64,000 nt of DNA from JANWHQ01 sp963775275 (GCA_963775275.1 CAVZII010000005.1:2542001-2606000); one strand, 5' to 3'. Shown: positions 10,185 to 18,979, counted from the first letter of the stretch. Notes: a model not told the origin generated them from the sequence alone. Numbers and translations: made by a program.

Positions 10185-10494
10185 ATGATCACCGCCCTGG
10201 TCCGTTTTCCCTTGCCGAGGGACACGACGTCCGCCCAGGCGAAGGCGATGTTCGAGGGCTCGGTTCCCGCCTTCCGGGGCGTGCCTGGGCTGATCCGAAA
10301 GTACTACCTCTACGGCGAAGGCCCGATCGGCGGCGGAGTTCTATCTGTGGGAGAGCCGCGAGGCCGCCGAGCGCCTCTACACGCCCGAATGGCGCCAGAA
10401 CTTGGCGCAAAGGTTCGGGGTCGAGCCCGAGGTGGTGTTCTTCCAGACTCCCGTCGTCGTGGACAACGCGGCCGACGAGGTCATCGCTTCCTGA
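10185..10494 (+). pseudogene. YdhR-like/antibiotic-monooxygenase-fold small protein, frameshifted
   Basis: ATG 10185 follows a GAGGGAGG ribosome-binding site and encodes MITALVRFPLPRDTTSAQAK, then a segment ending IRKYYLYGEGPIGGG. The continuation, FYLWESREAAERLYTPEWRQ, lies in the +1 frame from about 10340 and ends with TGA at 10492-10494. The total length of 310 bases is one base too many. Joined, the two parts form a complete protein of about 102 residues resembling the YdhR / putative monooxygenase family (ferredoxin-like alpha/beta dimer, function poorly defined). The break is at about 10336-10342 and may be a sequencing insertion. Confidence 0.6.
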
Positions 10495-10594
10495 CCCGCG
10501 GGCTGTGCGCCGGCTCTTGCGTCGGATCAAGTCGCCCAGGTCGGCGATCAAGCGGTGGACGCCGCGCCGGGGCCAAAGGCGCCAGTCCCGGTCG

Positions 10595-11467
10595 TCAGTG
10601 CACGACGAGGGTGCGGATCCGGCAATCGTCCAGCACGTCCTGGGTGAAGCCGCCGAGCACAACCTCCAGCGCCCGGCGATGGCTGTAGCCGCCCATGACC
10701 ATCAGCCCCGCGCCTTCGCCGATCGCCGCGTCCGTCACCGCGGCGGCCGGCGAGCGCCCGTGGGCCTCGACCTGACGGACCTCGGCCTTCAGGCCATGCC
10801 AGGCCAGATAGGCGAGGGCGTCCTTCGCGCCCAGGCCGTTCTCGTTCTTCCCCCGGGCGTGCTCGGAGGCGCTGAAGAGGACGACGCGGCCGGCCGCGGC
10901 CAGCAGGGGCAGCGCCGCCGACAGGGCGCGGGCGGCTTCGAGCGAGTCCTTCCAGGCCACGGCGGCGGTCCCCGACAGATCTGCGGCCGGGGCCGCCGGG
11001 GCGATCAGGACCGGACGCCCGCAGCCCGCGATCAGCCGGCCGATGTCTTCGGACGATGGTCCAGGCTCGGGCGCGGGCGCGCGCTCGACGAGCAGGTCAT
11101 TGAAGCGCGCCCTGTGAAGCACGCGGTCCAGCCCGCCGGCGTCCTCCACGAATGAGGCCGTGGGAGACGACCGGTCCGGGGGTGTGTCGGCCATGGCCAG
11201 TCCCGCCTCGGCGCAGCGCGTCTGGAAGAGCTGGCGGGCGCGCTCGGCGCGCGCCGTCTCGTCCGCCTCGATGGACGCCAGGAGGTCCCCGCCCATGCCC
11301 GCCGCCGCGATGTCGTAGGGCGACGCGCGCCACAGGGCTGATCCCGCGGGGCGGCGAAGATGCAGGCCCTCGAGGTGCGCGCCGAGCCGCCGGGCCAGCG
11401 CCACGCCCGCGTCGAGCGCGGGCCCGTCCGCGCCTTCGCCGTACAGGTGGACCAGAATCGTCTTCAT
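10595..11467 (-). CDS. Universal stress protein, tandem-domain (290 aa)
   Basis: The start is placed at ATG 11465-11467 (MKTILVHLYGEG), which has a GGAGG site nine bases upstream. The longer frame to 11512 adds residues that do not look coding. The protein is long enough for two UspA-like domains. The second ends with GGYSHRRALEVVLGGFTQ, the glycine-rich ATP-binding motif of USPs, followed by the usual TLVVH end. USPs of this type accompany growth arrest and low-oxygen survival. A box matching the FNR consensus at 9 of 10 conserved positions lies about 140 bases upstream. The gene is separated from the multicopper oxidase by about 200 bases and is transcribed alone. Confidence 0.87.
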   Translation of the reverse strand: MKTILVHLYGEGADGPALDAGVALARRLGAHLEGLHLRRPAGSALWRASPYDIAAAGMGGDLLASIEADETARAERARQLFQTRCAEAGLAMADTPPDRSSPTASFVEDAGGLDRVLHRARFNDLLVERAPAPEPGPSSEDIGRLIAGCGRPVLIAPAAPAADLSGTAAVAWKDSLEAARALSAALPLLAAAGRVVLFSASEHARGKNENGLGAKDALAYLAWHGLKAEVRQVEAHGRSPAAAVTDAAIGEGAGLMVMGGYSHRRALEVVLGGFTQDVLDDCRIRTLVVH

Positions 11468-11600
11468 CGCGATCGCCTCCATCTCCCCCAGCCCGGCGCC
11501 GCTTCGGCGCATCCGGACCGCCAGGGCGAGCCGACGGCCGGGGCCCGCCCGTCTCCGGGCGTCAGCCCGATCGCGGCTCGGCGCGCGCTCGCCATCCCGG

Positions 11601-11614
11601 CCGTGACCCGGATC
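11601..11614. promoter_or_regulatory. FNR/FixK-like box GTGAC-CCGG-ATCAA
   Basis: The palindrome has one mismatch at the outer base (TTGATCCGGGTCAC on the minus strand). It sits upstream of the universal stress gene that starts at 11467 and downstream of the multicopper oxidase, so it most likely belongs to the stress gene. Confidence 0.45.
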
Positions 11615-11674
11615 AAGGCGCGGCCGTTGGCGCGCGGGCTGTCCGTTCGGCGCCGTGCGGGGCGGCCCTGCGCA

Positions 11675-13144
11675 TCAGAGATAGTCGAAAAGGGCCATGA
11701 AGCCGAAGTCCATGTGCAGCTGCTGATGGCAGTGGAACAGGGTCAGGCCCGGATCGTCGGCGGTGAAGTCGACCTCGATCTGCTGGTAACCGTTCAGCAT
11801 CACCACGTCCTTCGTCACCCCCGCCGTGGGTTGGCCGGCGATGCGGGTCAGCTCGAAGACGTGCCGGTGCAGGTGCACAGGATGGATGTCGTCGCTGGCG
11901 TTCTTCATCCTCAGCCGATAGCGCCGGCCCTGGCGCAGGCGGAACATCGCCGTCGCCGGCGCCGTGCGCATCATGGCCTGGCCGTTGATGGTCCAGCGAT
12001 TGAAGCCGGCCTCGGCGGCGTTGTCCTTGGCGAAGACCATCTCGAAGGTCTCGTCGGGCTCGGCCGCGCGGGCGCCCGGCTGGGCGAACCAGCGGTAGTC
12101 CCAGGACGACGTCTTGGGCGCCGACCATTGCGGGCGTCCCTTGCGTCCGGCGTACTCCACCACGATCCCCATGCCGCGTTGGCGGTCGTCGTCGGCGAGG
12201 TCGCCCATCACCCAGACGCCGGGCGCGTTCATCTCGACGATGGCCGAGACGCGCTCGGCCGTGCCGAGCCAAAGCACCGGGACCTTCGCGGGCCTCGGAA
12301 CGGGGTTGCCGTCCAGGGCCACCACCTCGAACCGGTGACCGGGCAGATGCAGGCTCCGGATCTCGGTTGCGCTGGCGTTCAGCACGTGGAACAGCACCCG
12401 CTCGCCGGCCTTCACGCGGATCGGCTCGCCGTGGCCGAGCATGCGCCCGTTGATCGAGAACAGCTGGTAGCCGACCTCGTAGCCGTGGGACATGCCGCGG
12501 GCGAGCGAGGCCTTCATCGCGCCCTCGCCCGTCGCCTTCAGCGCGAGATCCGCCGTTGTGGGGCGAAGGAAGTCCATGGCCATGTCGCCGCCGCGGCTCA
12601 GGACCGGCTCGAACTCCTTGAGCGTCAGGAAGACCTCGCGGTCGTAGCGGCCGGGCTCGTTGCGGGGGTCGATGTAGACCGGCCCGACCTGGCCGCCGTA
12701 AGTCCCGGCCGACAGGTTCGCGCCGGCCCGGACGTGGGTATGGTAGAAGCGAAAGCCCGCCGGCCCCGGCGTGAAGGCGATCCGGCGCGAGCCGTGCGCC
12801 GGGATGAAGGGCGTGCCCTCCTCCGAGGCGCCGTCGACATCAGACGGGATCTTCTGGCCGTGCCAGTGCAACTGCTCGGGCGTGTCGGTGTCGTTGATGA
12901 TGTCGACCACGACCGGCCGGCCCTCGGTGAACCGCAGCAGCGGCCCCGGGAACTGGCCGTTGTAGGTGGTCGTCGAGACGATCGTGTCCGGCGCGAGCTC
13001 GACCAGGCCCGTGGCGATCCGGATGGCGTAGTCGGCCGCTCCCGACGCAGCGGGCGCGGCCGAGGCCGCCCCGATCGGCGGCAGGACGCCGGCCAGGGCG
13101 GCGGAGGCGCCGAGTTTCAGCAGCCGGCGGCGTTCAATGGGCAT
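11675..13144 (-). CDS. Multicopper oxidase, Tat-exported
   Basis: The 489-residue protein starts MPIERRRLLKLGASAALAGV, a twin-arginine-like signal, so it probably folds in the cytoplasm and acts in the periplasm. Copper-binding motifs appear in the expected order: HWHG near residue 93, YHTH near 133, HPVHLHRHVF near 423, and HCHQQLHMDFGFM near 471. These fill the type 1, 2 and 3 sites of a three-domain laccase-like enzyme that reduces oxygen to water. The axial Met of the HCH-x3-H-x4-M site is present. No Met-rich loop typical of CueO is obvious, so a copper-resistance role is not favoured over a general phenol or metal oxidase. The gene start overlaps the upstream histidine phosphatase by 11 bases, so they form an operon. 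Confidence 0.9.
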   Translation of the reverse strand: MPIERRRLLKLGASAALAGVLPPIGAASAAPAASGAADYAIRIATGLVELAPDTIVSTTTYNGQFPGPLLRFTEGRPVVVDIINDTDTPEQLHWHGQKIPSDVDGASEEGTPFIPAHGSRRIAFTPGPAGFRFYHTHVRAGANLSAGTYGGQVGPVYIDPRNEPGRYDREVFLTLKEFEPVLSRGGDMAMDFLRPTTADLALKATGEGAMKASLARGMSHGYEVGYQLFSINGRMLGHGEPIRVKAGERVLFHVLNASATEIRSLHLPGHRFEVVALDGNPVPRPAKVPVLWLGTAERVSAIVEMNAPGVWVMGDLADDDRQRGMGIVVEYAGRKGRPQWSAPKTSSWDYRWFAQPGARAAEPDETFEMVFAKDNAAEAGFNRWTINGQAMMRTAPATAMFRLRQGRRYRLRMKNASDDIHPVHLHRHVFELTRIAGQPTAGVTKDVVMLNGYQQIEVDFTADDPGLTLFHCHQQLHMDFGFMALFDYL

Positions 13145-13784
13145 GTCCGTGCTCGTTTGCGGCCAGGGCCGGCCACCGCTCGATGGCGATGCGCGCCGCC
13201 AGGATCGGGGCCCCGCCGTCCGGCCGGAACACGAGGGCCTCGCCGTCGCCCATGCCGTCCGCCGCCCGGCCGAAGGCCGCCTGGATGTTCGGATACTGGG
13301 TGACGATGATCGTGTCTGTCCGCGCCCTCGGGCGCGCGGCGGCCGCAGCCCTCAGCCAGGCGGCCTGGCGTTCGGTGGCGGCCTGCATGCTCTTGCCGCG
13401 GTCGCCGAGCTCTGCGGCGACCCTCGGCGTCGGCAACCCGGCGAGCCGCGCGGTCTGGAGCGCCCGATAGGTCGGGCTCGACCAGACGACGCCGACCGGG
13501 ATGCGCAGCGCCCGGATCGCTGCGCCCATGGCCTCGGCGTCGCGGCGGCCCTTCGCGTCGAGCTGCCGTTCGCGCCTGCGATTGCCGGGATCGGCGTCCC
13601 CGGCGCCGGGCGGCGCCGGCGGCGAGCTGGCATGCCGCATGACCAGGACATAGCCGCCCCGCTGCAGCGCCCTGACCAGGACCGCGCCCGCGAGAGGCCC
13701 GGCGCCCGCCGAGCCTGCCGCCGCCAGCGCCATCAGCACGCACGTCAGGGCCAGCGATGCGCCGATGGCGCCTTGTCTCGTCAT
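13134..13784 (-). CDS. Secreted histidine phosphatase (phosphoglycerate mutase-like) protein
   Basis: I set the start at ATG 13782-13784 (MTRQGAIGASLALTCVLMAL), giving a signal peptide and 216 residues. The longer frame upstream is arginine-rich and unlikely. The catalytic RHG-type motif is present in the altered form VMRHASSP, with Arg and His retained. A second conserved arginine region, VVWSSPTYRALQTARL, and the later TDTIIVTQYPNIQAAFG (Gln-Tyr where many members have His) complete the fold. It is probably a periplasmic phosphatase, or an inactive relative if the second histidine is truly missing. It leads an operon with the multicopper oxidase, whose start it overlaps. Confidence 0.8.
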   Translation of the reverse strand: MTRQGAIGASLALTCVLMALAAAGSAGAGPLAGAVLVRALQRGGYVLVMRHASSPPAPPGAGDADPGNRRRERQLDAKGRRDAEAMGAAIRALRIPVGVVWSSPTYRALQTARLAGLPTPRVAAELGDRGKSMQAATERQAAWLRAAAAARPRARTDTIIVTQYPNIQAAFGRAADGMGDGEALVFRPDGGAPILAARIAIERWPALAANEHGHAH

Positions 13785-13818
13785 GTTTCCGCCTCGCCTT
13801 CGCACGCGACGCCCGCCG

Positions 13819-14179
13819 TCACGGCCCCGTCTGGGGACAGGCGTCGATGAAGCTGTCGATGTCGGACCTCGACTTGCGGGCGAACCGCTGCACACGGTCG
13901 GCGACCTCCGCCTCGACGGCGGCGTGCGCGGTGTCGTGTGACGCCTTGGTCTCCCGGCCGAGCTGGCTGATCGCGGCGGTCTCGTAGTCCTTGGCCTGGT
14001 CGGAGATCATCGTCGTCATCGACGCCGGCCGGTCGGGATCGGTGATGTGCGCATTGGCGCTATAGGCGGCCGCGCAGTCGGCAAGGACCTTCCAGTCCGC
14101 AGGTCGCCCCGGGCGCAGCTGCTCCAGCCGCCGCGGGCGCAGCGACCAGGACCAGCGCCACCAGGACCGTCTCGAGCAT
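13819..14179 (-). pseudogene. Small exported protein, frameshifted (about 119 aa if joined)
   Basis: ATG 14177-14179 has a GGAGGCGG ribosome-binding site and encodes a clear signal peptide (MLETVLVALVLVAAPAAAGA). The mature part lies in another frame from about 14101. There, DWKVLADCAAAYSANAHI runs to DSFIDACPQTGP and stops at 13819. The span is 361 bases, one more than a multiple of three, so a single extra base near 14100-14110 breaks the gene. The mature domain is helical with two cysteines (DCAAAY and DACP) that could pair. I do not recognise a family. It lies just upstream of the phosphatase/oxidase operon on the same strand. Confidence 0.55.
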
Positions 14180-14404
14180 GGCCGCCTCCGGCCTCGGCGG
14201 TGCGCGCCGAGGAGCGCCTCTTTCCTTAGCTCTACGCGTCCGGCATCGAAAGCCCGCGACGCCCGGGCGTACGCGCGGGCGTCGGCTGCGGGCCCGGCCA
14301 TGCGCGGCTCCGAACTCGCGCCTTTGAGCGACCGCAATGCGGCCCTCCGGCCGGGCGCCGATGCTCGCATCGTTTCGCAAGCGCGTTCGTTAGGAGTCCA
14401 AACC

Positions 14405-14983
14405 ATGCAGATCCCATTGAAGATCGCCTTCGAGGGCGGCCTGACGGCGACCGATGCGATGACCGCGCGGATCGAGCGCGAGGCCAGACGGCTCGAGCGG
14501 TTCAGCGATCGGATCACGTCCTGCCGCGTCGCCGTGATCGGCCGCAGCGGGCGTCACCGCCAGGGCGACCTTTATGAGGTCCGCATCCAGCTGGTCATGC
14601 CGGGGCGCGACGACGTGATGATCGACCGCAATCCCGGCGCCGACCACGCTCACGAGGACGTCTATGTGGCGATCCGCGACGCCTTCGGCGCCGCGCGCCG
14701 GCGGCTCCAGGATCACGAGCGCAAAGCCGCCGGGCGGGTCAAGCTGCACGAGGCGCCGCCGCACGGCCGCGTGACGCAGGTCCATCTCGAGGAGGGGTAC
14801 GGTTTCATCGAGGCCTCCGACGGCCGCGAGATCTATTTCCACCGCAACGCCGTGCTGAACGACGGCTTCGACCGGCTCGAGCCCGGCCAGGAGGTGCGGT
14901 TCGCCGAGGAGCAGGGCGAGAAGGGGCCCCAGGCCTCGACGGTCCACCTGGTCGGCAAGTCGCACGTGGTCGCGCCCGTCTGA
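14405..14983 (+). CDS. HPF/RaiA ribosome hibernation factor fused to a cold-shock domain
   Basis: ATG 14405 follows TAGGAG. The 192-residue protein has an N-terminal HPF/S30Ae fold (MQIPLKIAFEGGLTATDAM through the RRLQDHERKAAG region). Its C-terminal cold-shock domain spans about residues 118-185 and shows the RNA-binding signatures EGYGFIEASDGREIYFHRNAV. Such proteins dock on the 30S subunit to silence ribosomes, and the cold-shock part probably adds RNA affinity. The gene starts a run of stress-type genes (DUF2061, DUF2267) on the same strand and ends 10 bases before the next gene. Confidence 0.85.
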   Translation: MQIPLKIAFEGGLTATDAMTARIEREARRLERFSDRITSCRVAVIGRSGRHRQGDLYEVRIQLVMPGRDDVMIDRNPGADHAHEDVYVAIRDAFGAARRRLQDHERKAAGRVKLHEAPPHGRVTQVHLEEGYGFIEASDGREIYFHRNAVLNDGFDRLEPGQEVRFAEEQGEKGPQASTVHLVGKSHVVAPV

Positions 14984-14993
14984 CGGCTTCGGG

Positions 14994-15269
14994 ATGGACC
15001 GACCGGCGCAGGGGCCGAGCTGGAGCTGGACGGCGCTCCTGCGGCGGTCGTCCGCCAGCGAGCGACGCTCGCTCGTCAAGGCGCTGACCTATCGCGTCTT
15101 GATCGTCATCGCCGACTTCGTCGTGATCCTGCTGCTCACCGGCCAGGTGCGGATCGCCGCGGAATTCGCCATCATCAGCAACATCTACGCGACTGTCCTC
15201 TACTTCGCGCACGAGCGCGCCTGGGCCCACATCGGCTGGGGCCTGAAGCGGCCGGCCGAGCGGAATTGA
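14994..15269 (+). CDS. DUF2061 membrane protein
   Basis: The 91-residue protein has a basic N-terminus followed by the DUF2061 core SLVKALTYRVLIVIADFVVI. One membrane segment lies around residues 36-50, and a second weaker one carries EFAIISNIYATVLYFAHERAW, the typical end of this family. It follows the HPF gene by 10 bases and is probably co-transcribed. Its stop codon overlaps the FNR-like box that precedes the next gene. DUF2061 proteins are of unknown function and often lie among low-oxygen response genes. Confidence 0.8.
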   Translation: MDRPAQGPSWSWTALLRRSSASERRSLVKALTYRVLIVIADFVVILLLTGQVRIAAEFAIISNIYATVLYFAHERAWAHIGWGLKRPAERN

Positions 15270-15279
15270 CGCCCGTCAA
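15266..15279. promoter_or_regulatory. FNR/FixK-like box TTGAC-GCCC-GTCAA
   Basis: A perfect 5+4+5 inverted repeat is centred 58 bases before the DUF2267 start. This is the spacing expected when the regulator sits at about -41 and the leader is short. It overlaps the stop codon of the DUF2061 gene. Confidence 0.6.
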
Positions 15280-15329
15280 GGCCGGACCTCGCGCCTGGGC
15301 CTATCTGCTCGACAGCCAAGGAGAACCCG

Positions 15330-15761
15330 ATGAGCACCGGCCTTTCCGTGTTCGACAGGACCATCCAGGAGTCGAATCTCTGGCTCAAGGACGTGGAAAC
15401 GCGCCTCGCCTGCACGCGCCATCAGGCCTACTCGGCTCTGAGGGCCGTGCTGCACGCCCTGCGCGATCGGCTTCCGCCCGAGACGGCCCTGCATTTCGCC
15501 GGACAGCTGCCCATGCTGTTGCGCGGCCTCTGCACCGAGGGCTGGACCCTGTCCGGCAAGCCGACCCGCGAACGCACCGCCGAAGACTTCATCGCGCATA
15601 TCGCCGAGGAGATTCCGCCGGGGCTGGCCTTCGACGGGGAAACCATCGCCAGGGCGGTGTTCCAGACAGTCCGTCATCAGATGGACCTCGGCGAAGTCGA
15701 CAAGGTCATGGCGCACCTGCCGGCGCCGATACGCGAGCTCTGGCTCGAGGAGTACGTCTAG
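15330..15761 (+). CDS. DUF2267 protein
   Basis: A GGAG ribosome-binding site precedes ATG 15330. The 143-residue helical protein has the DUF2267 pattern: YSALRAVLHALRDRLPPETA, a LPMLLRGLCTEGW segment, and a C-terminal VFQTVRHQMDLGEVDKV repeat ending LWLEEYV. The function is not established. The family is common in proteobacterial hypoxia and stress clusters with USPs and HPF. It ends in a 4-base convergent overlap with the SHOCT gene. Confidence 0.85.
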   Translation: MSTGLSVFDRTIQESNLWLKDVETRLACTRHQAYSALRAVLHALRDRLPPETALHFAGQLPMLLRGLCTEGWTLSGKPTRERTAEDFIAHIAEEIPPGLAFDGETIARAVFQTVRHQMDLGEVDKVMAHLPAPIRELWLEEYV

Positions 15762-16030
15762 GCTTTCGGCGGCGGTGCGCCGCGGTCGGTCAGGTCCTGC
15801 TTCCTGCGCAAGTAGTCCTCCCGGTCGATCTCGCCGCGGGCGTAGCGCTCGTCCAGGAGGTCCAGGCCCGCCGAGCGTCCTGGATGTCGAGCGTGCTCGC
15901 CCGACCGGACGAGGCGGTAGGCCAGCACCGCCACGAGGACCAGGACCGCCAGCCAGAAGACGCCGTTGGCGGCCATCATCCAGCCCATGCCCCTCCAGCC
16001 GTAGCCCATCATGGGCCCATATCCCCACAT
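15758..16030 (-). CDS. SHOCT-domain membrane protein
   Basis: The 90-residue protein begins with a Met/Gly/Tyr/Trp-rich stretch (MWGYGPMMGYGWRGMGWMM). One membrane helix follows (NGVFWLAVLVLVAVLAYRLV), then the SHOCT signature LDLLDERYARGEIDREDYLRRK. SHOCT proteins with this layout are small inner-membrane proteins of unknown role, often next to copper or stress genes. Its 3' end overlaps that of the DUF2267 gene. An FNR-like box lies about 100 bases before its start. Confidence 0.85.
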   Translation of the reverse strand: MWGYGPMMGYGWRGMGWMMAANGVFWLAVLVLVAVLAYRLVRSGEHARHPGRSAGLDLLDERYARGEIDREDYLRRKQDLTDRGAPPPKA

Positions 16031-16127
16031 GGCTCGCTCCTTCGAAGCTGCTTCGCCCGATTGTGCGGCTTAAACGCGCGGCAGGCCAGGAGGCGCCTTC
16101 ACCGTTCCGTGGGGCGGTCCGCGCCGT

Positions 16128-16141
16128 TCGACTCCGATCAA
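16128..16141. promoter_or_regulatory. FNR/FixK-like box TCGAC-TCCG-ATCAA (one mismatch)
   Basis: The right half is perfect and the left half has TC for TT. It lies between the divergent SHOCT gene and the small membrane protein at 16196, centred 61 bases before the latter. That is the same spacing as the better boxes. Confidence 0.4.
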
Positions 16142-16195
16142 GGCCGAAGCCGGGTTGCAGCCCCATCCTCGCGGCGCCCCAGAAGGAGACTCGTC

Positions 16196-16456
16196 ATGTC
16201 GCACGCGTCCGCATCGCAAAGGTCCAGGTCGAGCATCGGTTCGGCCCTGCTCGTCCTCGCGCTCCTGCTTTCGGCCGCGCTGGCGGTCGTGGCGGTGCGG
16301 TCCGCGTCGGTCGGGGGGCTGCACGCCGATCTCGGATGGTTGAAGGGTCAGCTTTCCCGCGCCGCGCCCGACCGGCGTTTTCCCGATCCGCGACGCCAGG
16401 TCGAAAAGCCGGCCGCCCAGCCGGCGGGCTCGCTCGGCCAAGCCGGCGCGTCTTGA
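16196..16456 (+). CDS. Small single-pass membrane protein (86 aa), unrecognised
   Basis: AGAAGGAGA precedes ATG 16196, a strong ribosome-binding site. The protein has a short Ser-rich cytoplasmic start and one hydrophobic helix (IGSALLVLALLLSAALAVVAV). A basic, proline-containing tail of about 50 residues follows. No known domain is visible. It is likely part of the low-oxygen set because of the box 55 bases upstream. Confidence 0.5.
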   Translation: MSHASASQRSRSSIGSALLVLALLLSAALAVVAVRSASVGGLHADLGWLKGQLSRAAPDRRFPDPRRQVEKPAAQPAGSLGQAGAS

Positions 16457-16485
16457 GGCTGCGGCATCCTTCCAGCCGCCCTCGG

Positions 16486-16917
16486 TCAGTCGAGATCGAC
16501 CGCGCCGAGCAGCATGCCGACGCGGCCTTCGCCCCACATGGGCAGCACCAGCCGTCCATAGCCCGGCGCGGCCCCGGTCTTCGCCGCGCGCAGGAAGGTG
16601 GGCGCCGCCGCTTCGACGGCGGCGCAGCACTGGGAGGCCAGGAAATCCAGGGGCGGGCTCAGCTGGACCTCGTCCAGGAACCGACCCTCCAGCGGCTCGT
16701 GCGCCAGCGCCTGGCCGAGGATGGCGAGCCTGAAGCGCTGCGGGCGGTCGAAGACGTCGATCAGGAACAGGCGGTCGGCGATGTCCGGCAGGTCCGACAG
16801 CTTGGCGTCGTCCCAGAAGGGCATGTCCGCGCCGCCCCGCAGCAGGCCCTTCCAGTAGGCCAGGGTGCGCGCCGGGACCGGCGGCAGGCGCGAGGGCAGG
16901 GCGTAGGGGTGCTTCAT
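16486..16917 (-). CDS. PAS-domain protein (PAS_5-like, 143 aa)
   Basis: The single-domain protein contains the PAS_5-type segments YWKGLLRGGADMPFWDDAKL, DRLFLIDVFDRPQRFRLAIL and LVLPMWGEGRVGMLLGAVDL. Alphaproteobacteria carry many such stand-alone PAS proteins of unknown role, presumably sensory or regulatory. No output domain is present. It diverges from pfkB, with an FNR-like box between the two genes that could serve both. Confidence 0.75.
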   Translation of the reverse strand: MKHPYALPSRLPPVPARTLAYWKGLLRGGADMPFWDDAKLSDLPDIADRLFLIDVFDRPQRFRLAILGQALAHEPLEGRFLDEVQLSPPLDFLASQCCAAVEAAAPTFLRAAKTGAAPGYGRLVLPMWGEGRVGMLLGAVDLD

Positions 16918-16995
16918 CGGGACGCTCGCATCGGGCGCGCCGGACCTCGTCCTGCGCTAGCCTGCCTCGGGTAGGGGCCAGGATGCGGTCTTGCC

Positions 16996-17009
16996 TTGAC
17001 CTCGGTCAA
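16996..17009. promoter_or_regulatory. FNR/FixK-like box TTGAC-CTCG-GTCAA
   Basis: A perfect 5+4+5 palindrome is centred 51 bases before the pfkB ATG and about 85 bases before the divergent PAS gene. Confidence 0.6.
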
Positions 17010-17053
17010 GGCGGTCCGGGCCGCGCCCTTCATGCTCATGGGCGGAGGACTCC

Positions 17054-18016
17054 ATGCCCCAGATCGTCACCCTGACCATGAACCCGGCCATCGACGTCTC
17101 CACCTCGACGCCGGGGATCGAGCCCTGGCGCAAGCTTCGATGCGCGCCCGGCCGGCGCGACGCGGGCGGCGGAGGCATCAATGTCGCGCGGGTGGCGCGG
17201 CGCCTCGGCGCCGACGTCACGGCCGTCTACCCGGCGGGCGGGTTCACCGGCGAGGTGCTGCAGCGCCTCGTGGCGCAGGAGGGGATCACCAGCGTGGCGG
17301 TTCCGGTGGAGGGCGACACGCGCGAGGACTTCACCGTCCTGGACGAGGGCCGCGGCGAGCAATACCGCTTCGTCCTGCCCGGACCGCGCCTTCGCGGGAC
17401 CGAGTGGATGCAGTGCCTCAAGACCCTGGCGGCGATCACGCCGACGCCGGACTTCGTCTGCGCCAGCGGCAGCCTGCCCCAGGGCGCGCCGGACGATCTC
17501 TACGCGCGGGTCGCCGAGATCGTCTGCAGCTGGGGTGTCCCGCTGGCGCTGGACGCCTCCGGCGCGGCCCTGGCTCGCGCGCTCGACCAGCATGTCTTCC
17601 TGATCAAGCCCAACCTGAACGAGATTCGGGAGCTGGCGGGCTCGGCCCTCGAGGACGAGCCATCCCTGGTCCGCGCCTGCCGCGATCTGATCGCCCGCGG
17701 CCGGGTCGAGGTCGTGGCCCTGACACTCGGCGCGGAGGGCGCGCTGCTGGTGACCGCCGAGCGGGCCTGGCGCGCCGGCCCCCTGCCCGTGCAGCCGATC
17801 AGCACCGTCGGAACCGGCGACAGCTTCCTGGGCGCCATGGGGTGGGCGCTGGCTGGCGGCATGCCGATCGAGGAGGCCTTCCGCTACGGCATCGCGGCGG
17901 GCACGGCGGCGCTCATGGCGCCGGGCACCGAGCTCGCCCGGGCCGAGGACGTGCGCCGGCTCATGGCTCAGGTCAGCGTCCAGCCTGCACGCGATCAGGC
18001 GCGGGCGCCGGCCTGA
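17054..18016 (+). CDS. pfkB: PfkB-family hexose-phosphate kinase (6-phosphofructokinase II / 1-phosphofructokinase type)
   Basis: The 320-residue protein starts MPQIVTLTMNPAIDVSTSTP, the typical opening of the PfkB/LacC/FruK group. The glycine-rich signature GGGGINVARV lies near residue 38. The ATP/anion-hole motif VGTGDSFLGAMGWAL near residue 253 contains the catalytic Asp. The enzyme phosphorylates a sugar phosphate, most likely fructose 6-phosphate given the stand-alone context without a PTS or LacD. It lies right behind an FNR-like box, which fits induction of ATP-yielding glycolysis when respiration slows. Confidence 0.87.
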   Translation: MPQIVTLTMNPAIDVSTSTPGIEPWRKLRCAPGRRDAGGGGINVARVARRLGADVTAVYPAGGFTGEVLQRLVAQEGITSVAVPVEGDTREDFTVLDEGRGEQYRFVLPGPRLRGTEWMQCLKTLAAITPTPDFVCASGSLPQGAPDDLYARVAEIVCSWGVPLALDASGAALARALDQHVFLIKPNLNEIRELAGSALEDEPSLVRACRDLIARGRVEVVALTLGAEGALLVTAERAWRAGPLPVQPISTVGTGDSFLGAMGWALAGGMPIEEAFRYGIAAGTAALMAPGTELARAEDVRRLMAQVSVQPARDQARAPA

Positions 18017-18114
18017 GTTCACCAGGGCGCGCGGCCGGTTGCATCCGGCGCAAGTGTTCGGCTAGCTTCACGGCGCTGCGGCTGGGGACGTCTGGGCTGA
18101 TCGGTGCGCAAACA

Positions 18115-18979
18115 TTGGCTTCAACAGGGGCGGAGGATTCCCGGGACTCGCGGCAATTCCGCGCCGGCGCCCTGGCCCAGGCGCGCGGCGACCTGGCGTG
18201 CGCGGCGCGCGCCTATGCCGGGATCAAGCGCATCGACCGGGCGCTTCGAGGACTGATCCCGGTCGATCGGGGCGTCTTCGGGCCAGACTTCCTCATCATC
18301 GGCGCGGCGAAAGCCGGCACCAGCTGGCTGAAGGGCGCGCTTCGCAGGCATCCGTCCGTCTGCGCGCTCGACGGAGAGCCGCAGTATTTCGCCGCTCATC
18401 TGGATCGTCCCGTCGCCAGCTATGTCGCGGATCTCGCCGCCTGCGTCGGGGACGGCGTCGCAAGGCCCATCGTGGGCGAGAAGTCACCCGCCTATCTGGC
18501 CATGTCGGACGAGCGCATAGCCCTGTGCGCCGCGCTGTTCCCGAAGGTGAAGCTGATCTGCACCGTACGCGACCCGATCGCCCGGGCCTGGTCGCAGATC
18601 AGGCAGCTCAGGCCGCCCAGCTACGACGTGCGCTTCCTGGCGACCAAGTCGGCGGGGATGACGCTGGAGCGCATCATCGCGGCGGGGATGTACAAGCGGC
18701 ATCTCATGCGGTGGGCCAGGTTCTTTCCACCCGAGCAGTTCCTCATCCTCGACTTCGAGCGGATCGCGCGCGAATCCGAGGCGGTCCGCCAGGAGGTCCT
18801 CGGGTTCCTCGGGGCCCCGCCACGCAAGCTGCACCCGCTCGAGTGGTCCGAGTTCGCCTGCGCCGCCTGCGCCGGACGAGCTGAAGGCGGTCCTCGAACA
18901 AGCCTACGCGGGGAAGAATTCGAGCGCCGCGCACCTTCGCCACGCGATCAAGGAGGCGCATCGGGCGGCGGCGGCTTGA
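18115..18979 (+). CDS. Sulfotransferase-family protein with a C-terminal frameshift
   Basis: The core shows the PAPS-binding signatures of sulfotransferases: FLIIGAAKAGTSWLKGAL (5'-phosphosulfate loop), VGEKSPAYL, and VKLICTVRDPIARAWSQI (3'-phosphate site). The main frame goes wrong after LEWSEFA at about 18860. The expected ending, PPAPDELKAVLEQAYAGKNS to a TGA at 18977-18979, lies one frame over, so a single extra base is present in the repeat CCTGCGCCGCCTGCGCC. The start is uncertain. TTG 18115 is the first start in the coding frame, and no good ribosome-binding site is visible. It probably sulfates a polysaccharide, lipid or small acceptor; the acceptor is unknown. Confidence 0.7.

Noticed and set aside
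10517..10530. TTGCG-TCGG-ATCAA, an FNR-like match
   Set aside because: It sits between the 3' ends of two convergent genes, so no promoter is expected there.
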